From Azoarcus sp. (GTDB lineage Bacteria; Pseudomonadota; Gammaproteobacteria; Burkholderiales; Rhodocyclaceae), in assembly GCA_031285365.1 (NCBI GenBank), contig JAITWP010000084.1, forward strand, positions 1 through 11,679: 11,679 bases of DNA. Direction: 5' to 3'. The notes beneath the pieces were generated by a model. The model worked only from the letters and a program-made list of their open reading frames with translations, was not told the origin of the DNA and ran no database searches. Shown in pieces: positions 7,557 to 11,679 of the stretch. Position numbers and translations under genes: made by a program. How positions within the stretch are numbered: position 1 is the stretch's first letter; each line of letters opens with the position of its first letter.

Positions 7557-7954
7557 GAATTCTCGAAGTCGAAGCCGGACTCTTTCAGATGAAGAGCCAG
7601 CATCGTGTCCATCGTGTTGACGTGGCTGTTGAACCACGCGGGTAGTTCTTCGAACAGGCGACGTCCCAGAAAGAGGTCACCTTTTTCAACGCGCTGGCGT
7701 ACTTCGTGTGCCACGGCCAGTACGCGGTCGTGTTCTTCGCGGTGACAGGAAGGAAAGTTCACTGCTTCCATCCAGCGGTTTTCCTGGTCGAAATGCGCGG
7801 CGGTATGCTCGATGAAGGCATCAAGCCGTTCAAGAAAGCTCGCATCCCCTGGTTCGATAGCGGTGAGTTCGTTGCAGAAATCAATGAATTCCCGATGTGT
7901 TTCGTCCATGCGGGCGACCCCAAGGACGTAACGTTCGCTCCATTCCATTGCCAT
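7532..7954 (-). CDS. Bacteriohemerythrin (non-heme di-iron O2/NO-binding protein)
   Basis: This 140-residue protein is a single hemerythrin domain. The seven expected di-iron ligands are all present: H20, the HxxxE pair H54 and E58, the HxxxH pair H71 and H75, and the HxxxxD pair H111 and D116. The N-terminal MEWSERYVLGVARMDETH is typical of bacteriohemerythrins, which bind O2 reversibly and act in oxygen storage, delivery or sensing, or in NO handling. No transmembrane or signalling domain is attached. The ATG at 7952-7954 has AAAGGA upstream at 10-nt spacing; a second ATG at 7948 is possible. It starts 14 bp after the sspB stop on the same strand, so it is probably the last gene of the petABC-sspAB transcript, and its end overlaps dadA by 25 bp. 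Placement next to respiratory genes suits oxygen supply, but that role is inferred. Confidence 0.93.
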   Translation of the reverse strand: MAMEWSERYVLGVARMDETHREFIDFCNELTAIEPGDASFLERLDAFIEHTAAHFDQENRWMEAVNFPSCHREEHDRVLAVAHEVRQRVEKGDLFLGRRLFEELPAWFNSHVNTMDTMLALHLKESGFDFENSHPPQNGN

Positions 7955-7968
7955 TTCTGCGTTTTCCT

Positions 7969-8391
7969 TTATTTGATGACTTTCAGATGCGAGCCCCGTG
8001 GTGGTGGCGTCGGCGGCGGATCTGGGGGTTCCGTGCCTGTTCCGGTGGGGTTGGGTACTTTTCCGGCGACCATGTTTTCCTGCGCGTCAGACATCTCGAA
8101 AACCATGCCCTGTCCATTCTCGCGTGCATAGATTGCCATGACATTATTGATCGGCACAACAAGCTGATGTGCCACGCCGCCAAAGCGTGCCTGAAATGCC
8201 ACCAGTTCGTTGTCAATCTTGAACTGATGGGTTGCCTCGGGATTGACGTTGAGCACGATCTGGCCTTCACGGACATAAGCGGATGGCACGAGCGTGTGCT
8301 CGTCGACCTGTACTACGATGAAAGGGGTAAAGCCCTGATCAACGCACCACTCGTAAATGGCGCGTATCAGGTAGGGTTTGGTGGATACCAT
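7969..8391 (-). CDS. sspB: ClpXP protease adaptor SspB
   Basis: SspB tethers ssrA-tagged and other substrates to ClpXP for degradation. The 140-residue product has the structured substrate-binding domain (about 1-110: KPYLIRAIYEWCVDQGFTPF, then LNVNPEATHQF and FGGVAHQLVVPI), a flexible Thr/Gly/Pro-rich linker (about 112-132) and the C-terminal ClpX-binding tail ending SHLKVIK, corresponding to the LRVVK tail of E. coli SspB. I start at ATG 8389-8391, preceded by GGGGAAAG and located 14 bp after the sspA stop; the longer in-frame start at 8538 lies deep within sspA and would add a tail unlike the family. sspA-sspB is the standard order and they are co-transcribed. Confidence 0.95.
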   Translation of the reverse strand: MVSTKPYLIRAIYEWCVDQGFTPFIVVQVDEHTLVPSAYVREGQIVLNVNPEATHQFKIDNELVAFQARFGGVAHQLVVPINNVMAIYARENGQGMVFEMSDAQENMVAGKVPNPTGTGTEPPDPPPTPPPRGSHLKVIK

Positions 8392-8405
8392 GACGGCTTT
8401 CCCCG

Positions 8406-9002
8406 CTAGCGGCGCATGACCTTTTCGGAAGGTGTCAGGGCATCGATGAACCCCTGGCGGCTGAAAATGCGTTCCGCGTATTTCATCAACGGCGAGGCGG
8501 CTTTGGGCAATTCGATGCCGTAGAGTTCGAGCCGCCACAGCAATGGGGCAATGGCCACGTCGAGCATGGAGAACTCGTCTCCGAGCATGAACTTTTGCTT
8601 GGAAAACATTGGCGCAAGCTGGATGAGGTGGTCGCGCACATGGGCGCGCGGCTTCTCAACGCCTTTCTGGTTCTCTTCGAGTGCCGGGATGTGCTCGAAC
8701 ATTTCGCGCTCGAAGGAGTGCAGCAACTGGCGTGCTCGCGCGCGCATGATCGGGTCGGGCGGCATCAGTTGCGGATGTGGAAAACGCTCATCGATATATT
8801 CGTTGATGATGTTCGCTTCGTAGAGTACGAGGTCGCGGTCGACCAGCACCGGCACACGGTTATAGGGGTTGATAACGGCGATGTCTTCGGGCTTGTTGTA
8901 GAGGTCGACATCGATGATCTCGAAATCCATGCCCTTTTCGTAGAGCACGATCCGGCAGCGGTGACTGAACGGATCTGTCGTGCCGGAATATAGATTCATC
9001 AT
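8406..9002 (-). CDS. sspA: Stringent starvation protein A (GST-fold, RNA polymerase-associated)
   Basis: SspA binds RNA polymerase and affects stress, stationary-phase and virulence gene expression; it has a glutathione S-transferase fold but, in E. coli, no transferase activity. The 198-residue product is slightly shorter than E. coli SspA (212). The N-terminal thioredoxin-like domain (MNLYSGTTDPFSHRCRIVLY, NPYNRVPVLVDRD with the cis-Pro, LYEANIINEYIDERF) leads into the family's surface PHP motif at 75-77 and an all-helical C-terminal domain. Start codons ATG 9002 and 8999 are adjacent; GGGGAG lies 10 nt before the first. It follows petC by 112 bp containing two hairpins, so it may share the pet transcript by read-through or have its own promoter, which I could not identify. 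Confidence 0.95.
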   Translation of the reverse strand: MMNLYSGTTDPFSHRCRIVLYEKGMDFEIIDVDLYNKPEDIAVINPYNRVPVLVDRDLVLYEANIINEYIDERFPHPQLMPPDPIMRARARQLLHSFEREMFEHIPALEENQKGVEKPRAHVRDHLIQLAPMFSKQKFMLGDEFSMLDVAIAPLLWRLELYGIELPKAASPLMKYAERIFSRQGFIDALTPSEKVMRR

Positions 9003-9025
9003 GATTGGATTGCTCCCCGGGGGTC

Positions 9026-9055
9026 AAAAATGAAAGCGCACCGTCTGGCGGTGCG
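9026..9055 (-). terminator. Hairpin with T-rich tail between petC and sspA
   Basis: CGCACCG/CGGTGCG (9037-9043 and 9049-9055, 5-nt loop) is followed on the minus strand by CTTTCATTTTT, an intrinsic-terminator shape placed 60 bases after the petC stop. It would end or attenuate transcription from petABC just 24 bases before sspA. Because no separate sspA promoter is visible, partial termination is more likely than complete. Confidence 0.5.
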
Positions 9056-9074
9056 TGAAGCGACGGACCATTGA

Positions 9075-9103
9075 AACACGCGGGGATGGAAACCCCGCGT
9101 GTT
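9075..9103 (-). terminator. Strong GC-rich hairpin after petC
   Basis: AACACGCGGGG (9075-9085) and CCCCGCGTGTT (9093-9103) form a perfect 11-bp stem with a 7-nt loop, starting 11 bases after the petC stop. The minus-strand tail is TCAATGG, without a T run (three consecutive T only if the last stem base pairs are counted), so it is a weak terminator by itself; it may protect the pet mRNA 3' end or act with the next hairpin. Confidence 0.45.
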
Positions 9104-9114
9104 CATGTTCGCGG

Positions 9115-9795
9115 TCAGTGAATATCTTTCCAGTAGGTTTTTCCAAGCTTATGGGTGAGTACGTAAAAACCGACAAGGAAAATCAGGACGAAAATGCCGA
9201 TGAACTTACGTGTTCCTGCAATGGGTTCGCCCATCCAGACCATGAAGGAGACGAGATCGGCTACCGACTTGTCGAATTCGGCAGTCGTTTGCCCCTCCTG
9301 TAGATCCCACATCGCATGCGGCATGCCGACGTTGGCGAAAACCTTGTTGTTCCAGCCTGTCGGCCGCTTTTCGTCCTTGTAGAAGCTGCGTAGGTAGGTA
9401 TAGAGGTAATCGGCTCCCGAGGCTTCCGGCGATGCCTTGGCGCGCGCCATCAGGGACAGATCGGGCGGCGCGATACCGAACCAGGCTTCTGCATTCCCTG
9501 GGGTCATGGCAATGGTCATCAGATCGCCGACTTTTCCGCCGGTGAAGATCAGTTTTTCGGTGATCTCCTTGTCGGTAAAGCCGATTTTCTGCAACTGGTT
9601 GTAGCGTACCGCCGAGGCGCTATGGCAGTTCAGGCAGTAGTTGACGAACAACTCTGCGCCGCGTTGGAGACTTTGTGAATCGGTACTGACCGGGGCCTTG
9701 TCCAGTTGGAGGGCTCCGGCCGCCATCGCCAGGACTGGCGCAAAAAGAGCGGCGGCAGCGAGGCGCTTGAAGAGTTTGATTGCGTGCGTTTTCAT
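9115..9795 (-). CDS. petC: Cytochrome c1, bc1 complex subunit
   Basis: Cytochrome c1 carries electrons from the Rieske protein to soluble or membrane cytochrome c at the periplasmic face of complex III. The 226-residue protein begins with a signal peptide (KLFKRLAAAALFAPVLAMA, about 7-25), has the single haem-binding motif CLNCH at 54-58, a candidate axial Met within ANVGMPHAMW, and a C-terminal membrane anchor (KFIGIFVLIFLVGFYVL) followed by a positively charged tail, the normal c1 architecture. I start at ATG 9793-9795, which overlaps the petB stop by four bases (ATGA), a coupling arrangement; a longer reading from 9828 lies inside petB and puts extra residues before the signal peptide. It is the third gene of petABC and is followed by two hairpins. 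Confidence 0.97.
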   Translation of the reverse strand: MKTHAIKLFKRLAAAALFAPVLAMAAGALQLDKAPVSTDSQSLQRGAELFVNYCLNCHSASAVRYNQLQKIGFTDKEITEKLIFTGGKVGDLMTIAMTPGNAEAWFGIAPPDLSLMARAKASPEASGADYLYTYLRSFYKDEKRPTGWNNKVFANVGMPHAMWDLQEGQTTAEFDKSVADLVSFMVWMGEPIAGTRKFIGIFVLIFLVGFYVLTHKLGKTYWKDIH

Positions 9796-11150
9796 TTGAA
9801 CGTCACCCTTTCCGGAACCGGCTTGCATTTGTCGATTTTCGACCAGAACGGCATCGTCAGGAAGAAGAGGAAGTAGTAGAAGGTGAAGAACTTGGTGTGG
9901 AAGCTACCCGAGAGCAGGATGTTCAGCGGGTTGAAGCCTTCGGACGGGGTATAGCCGAAGAAGTGATAGTCCGGAGCTTTGGTACCCAGGAAGCCGAGGA
10001 TCACGAAGCTGAACACGAAGATCGCGAGAAGCACCTTGAAGATCGGGCCGCGATAGCGGATGGACTTCGCAGGACTGCGATCGAGCCAGGGCAGGAAGAG
10101 CAGAATCAACACACCGGCGAACATGGAAATCACGCCCCAGACCTTGGCGTCGATCCAGAAGAAATTCCAGACCATCGCGCGCAGCATCGAGTAAAACGGC
10201 GTGAAGTACCAGACCGGAGCGAGGTGCGCCGGCGTCTGCATGGGATCTGCAGGCAGGAAGTTGTTGTACTCCAGGAAGTAACCGCCGACTTCCGGCCAGA
10301 AGAAAACGACCCCGAAGAAGAAGAACAGGAAGATCACGTTGGCGGGAAGGTCGTGGCCGATTGTGTAGTGCGGATGGAAGGGCACGCCGTCGAGCGGGAT
10401 GCCTTTTTCGTCCTTGAAGTTCTTGATTTCCACGCCATCCGGATTGTTCGAGCCGACTTCGTGCAGCGCCAGGATGTGCGCAACGACCAGTCCGAGCAGT
10501 GCCAGCGGCACGGCACAGACGTGGAGCGCGAAGAACCGGTTCAGCGTGGCGTCGGAAACCACGTAATCGCCACGGATGAGCGTCGAGAGATCTTCACCGA
10601 CAACGGGAATGGCCGTGAACATGTTGAGGATGACCTGCGCGCCCCAGTAGGACATTTGTCCCCAGGGCAGCAGATAGCCCATGAAGGCTTCGGCCATCAG
10701 GCACAGGAAGATCAGAACGCCGAAAATCCAGATCAGTTCGCGCGGCTTGCGGTAGGAACCGTAGAGCATGCCCCGGAACATGTGCAGATAGACGACGATG
10801 AAGAAGGCCGATGCGCCCGTCGAGTGCATGTACCGGATGAACCAGCCGCCGGGAACTTCGCGCATGATGTACTCGACACTGGCGAAGGCTCCCGAAATGC
10901 CCGAGGCGTTGAGTGTGCCGTCGGGCTGGTAGTGCATGGTCAGGAAAATCCCGGTCACGAACTGGATGATGAGCACCACGATGGCGATGGAGCCGAAGAA
11001 GTACCAGAAGTTGAAGTTCTTCGGCGCGTAGTATTCGGACAGGTGCGCCTTCCACATGGAAGACATCGGGAAGCGGGCATCAAACCACTCCATCAGGTCA
11101 CCGAGGCGCGAGCCGTCCGACTTGTATTTGGGGAAACCGTTTGCAGCCAT
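9792..11150 (-). CDS. petB: Cytochrome b, bc1 complex subunit
   Basis: The integral membrane core of the quinol-cytochrome c oxidoreductase, holding haems bL and bH and the quinol oxidation (Qo) and reduction (Qi) sites. At 452 residues it is a full-length, unsplit cytochrome b with eight or so hydrophobic helices. Haem ligands are H109 and H123 in helix B, and H210 and H225 in helix D, the latter pair 15 apart instead of the 14 of mitochondrial and Rhodobacter proteins. The Qo motif is PVWY (312-315) where mitochondria and alphaproteobacteria have PEWY; Val here is, to my knowledge, common in beta- and gammaproteobacteria. The ATG at 11148-11150 lies 3 bp after the petA stop, and the gene overlaps petC by four bases, so petABC is one tightly coupled operon. 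Confidence 0.98.
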   Translation of the reverse strand: MAANGFPKYKSDGSRLGDLMEWFDARFPMSSMWKAHLSEYYAPKNFNFWYFFGSIAIVVLIIQFVTGIFLTMHYQPDGTLNASGISGAFASVEYIMREVPGGWFIRYMHSTGASAFFIVVYLHMFRGMLYGSYRKPRELIWIFGVLIFLCLMAEAFMGYLLPWGQMSYWGAQVILNMFTAIPVVGEDLSTLIRGDYVVSDATLNRFFALHVCAVPLALLGLVVAHILALHEVGSNNPDGVEIKNFKDEKGIPLDGVPFHPHYTIGHDLPANVIFLFFFFGVVFFWPEVGGYFLEYNNFLPADPMQTPAHLAPVWYFTPFYSMLRAMVWNFFWIDAKVWGVISMFAGVLILLFLPWLDRSPAKSIRYRGPIFKVLLAIFVFSFVILGFLGTKAPDYHFFGYTPSEGFNPLNILLSGSFHTKFFTFYYFLFFLTMPFWSKIDKCKPVPERVTFK

Positions 11151-11153
11151 GTC

Positions 11154-11679
11154 TTAAGCCCCCTTGGAATCGGTGTGATCTTCGCCAATGAGGATCTCAG
11201 TTTCGGAAAGATACCTGTACGGCGGAATTTCGAGGTTGGTTGGCGCCGGCATCTCCTTGAACACGCGCCCGGCAAGATCGAACAGTGAGCCGTGGCACGG
11301 ACAGATGAAACCGCCCGTCCAGTCCTGAGTCATGCCTTCGGCGCTGCCGGTCTTGAGTTTGTCGGTCGGCGAGCAACCGAGGTGGGTGCAGATGCCGATA
11401 GCGACAAGGAACTCGTCCTTGAGCGCTCGCGTCGGGTTATTGGTGTAAGCAGGCTGAAGGGATTTTTCGGAATCCGGGTCGCTGAGTTTTTCCCTGGCGG
11501 CTTCCAGCGAGGCAAGCATCTCTGGAGTACGGCGCAGAACCCATACCGGCTTGCCGCGATACTTGACCACGACCTTCTCGCCGGGGGCAAGCTTGCTGAC
11601 ATCCACGACGACGGGTGCGCCAGCAGCCTTTGCCCGCTCCGATGGAGACAGGCTGGCAACGAATGGCACTGCGGCAGCC
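11154..11679 (-). CDS. petA: Rieske iron-sulfur subunit of the bc1 complex, 5' truncated by window edge
   Basis: The Rieske protein takes the first electron from quinol at the Qo site and passes it to cytochrome c1. The frame remains open to the right edge; 174 residues are visible and the N-terminal part, expected to hold a Tat-type signal and membrane anchor, is missing apart from the end of a small-residue stretch (AAAVPFVASLSPSERAKAAG). The [2Fe-2S] ligands are present: CTHLGC at visible residues 97-102 and CPCHGS at 126-131, each contributing Cys and His with the disulfide cysteines between. A Pro-containing C-terminal strand follows (MPAPTNLEIPPY). The GTG at 11669 is inside the gene and not the start. 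The petB start follows the stop by 3 bp. Confidence 0.96.
   Translation of the reverse strand, partial: AAAVPFVASLSPSERAKAAGAPVVVDVSKLAPGEKVVVKYRGKPVWVLRRTPEMLASLEAAREKLSDPDSEKSLQPAYTNNPTRALKDEFLVAIGICTHLGCSPTDKLKTGSAEGMTQDWTGGFICPCHGSLFDLAGRVFKEMPAPTNLEIPPYRYLSETEILIGEDHTDSKGA

Noticed and set aside
9780..11288. 502-aa open frame on the plus strand, antisense to petB and parts of petA/petC
   Set aside because: Mirror of the cytochrome b codon pattern; Glu/His/Arg-rich composition without domains, while petABC is unmistakable on the minus strand.

Overview
The window looks like a chromosomal segment of a betaproteobacterium, most likely Rhodocyclales or a neighbouring order. Three things point there: the cytochrome bc1 order petA-petB-petC followed directly by sspA-sspB, the protein sequences of GroEL, FBPase and cytochrome b (including the PVWY variant of the Qo motif), and a groESL operon under a perfect CIRCE operator. 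No species can be named from sequence reading alone. Most genes are housekeeping; two toxin-antitoxin-type modules and some intergenic repeats form the accessory part.

Layout, left to right. (1) 1-640: the 3' part of an AbiEii-type nucleotidyltransferase toxin gene (+), cut by the window edge. (2) 818-1000: a tRNA-Phe(GAA) gene (-) with its own promoter and terminator; its acceptor stem carries two mismatches, and the AbiEii gene lies on its 3' side, the side where integrated islands normally sit. (3) 1026-3244: the groES-groEL operon (-), with an overlapping sigma70/sigma32-like promoter, CIRCE and an intrinsic terminator preceded by a REP-like hairpin. (4) 3245-3518: a non-coding spacer with a two-hairpin repeat element and a 21-bp near-perfect direct repeat. 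(5) 3519-4511: a 330-aa protein of unknown function (+). (6) 4545-5193: a ccdA-ccdB toxin-antitoxin operon (+) with a readable promoter and a pair of 9-bp operator-like repeats. (7) 5205-6218: class I fructose-1,6-bisphosphatase (-), convergent with ccdB and divergent from dadA. (8) 6255-7556: a DadA-type D-amino acid dehydrogenase (+). (9) 7532-11679: a run of minus-strand genes petA (cut by the right edge), petB, petC, sspA, sspB and a bacteriohemerythrin.

How the genes work together. petABC encode the quinol-cytochrome c oxidoreductase of the aerobic or nitrate-respiring electron transport chain. SspA (an RNA polymerase-associated stress protein) and SspB (the ClpXP adaptor) follow it, and an O2- or NO-binding hemerythrin closes the run. 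DadA also delivers electrons from D-amino acids toward the quinone pool, and FBPase supports gluconeogenesis or the Calvin cycle. GroESL is the general chaperonin under heat-shock control.

I found no clearly new multi-gene system. The items most worth a second look are the mismatched tRNA-Phe acceptor stem at a possible island boundary, the ccdAB operon with its twin operator-like repeats, the two-hairpin repeat near 3403-3491, and the unassigned 330-aa protein.
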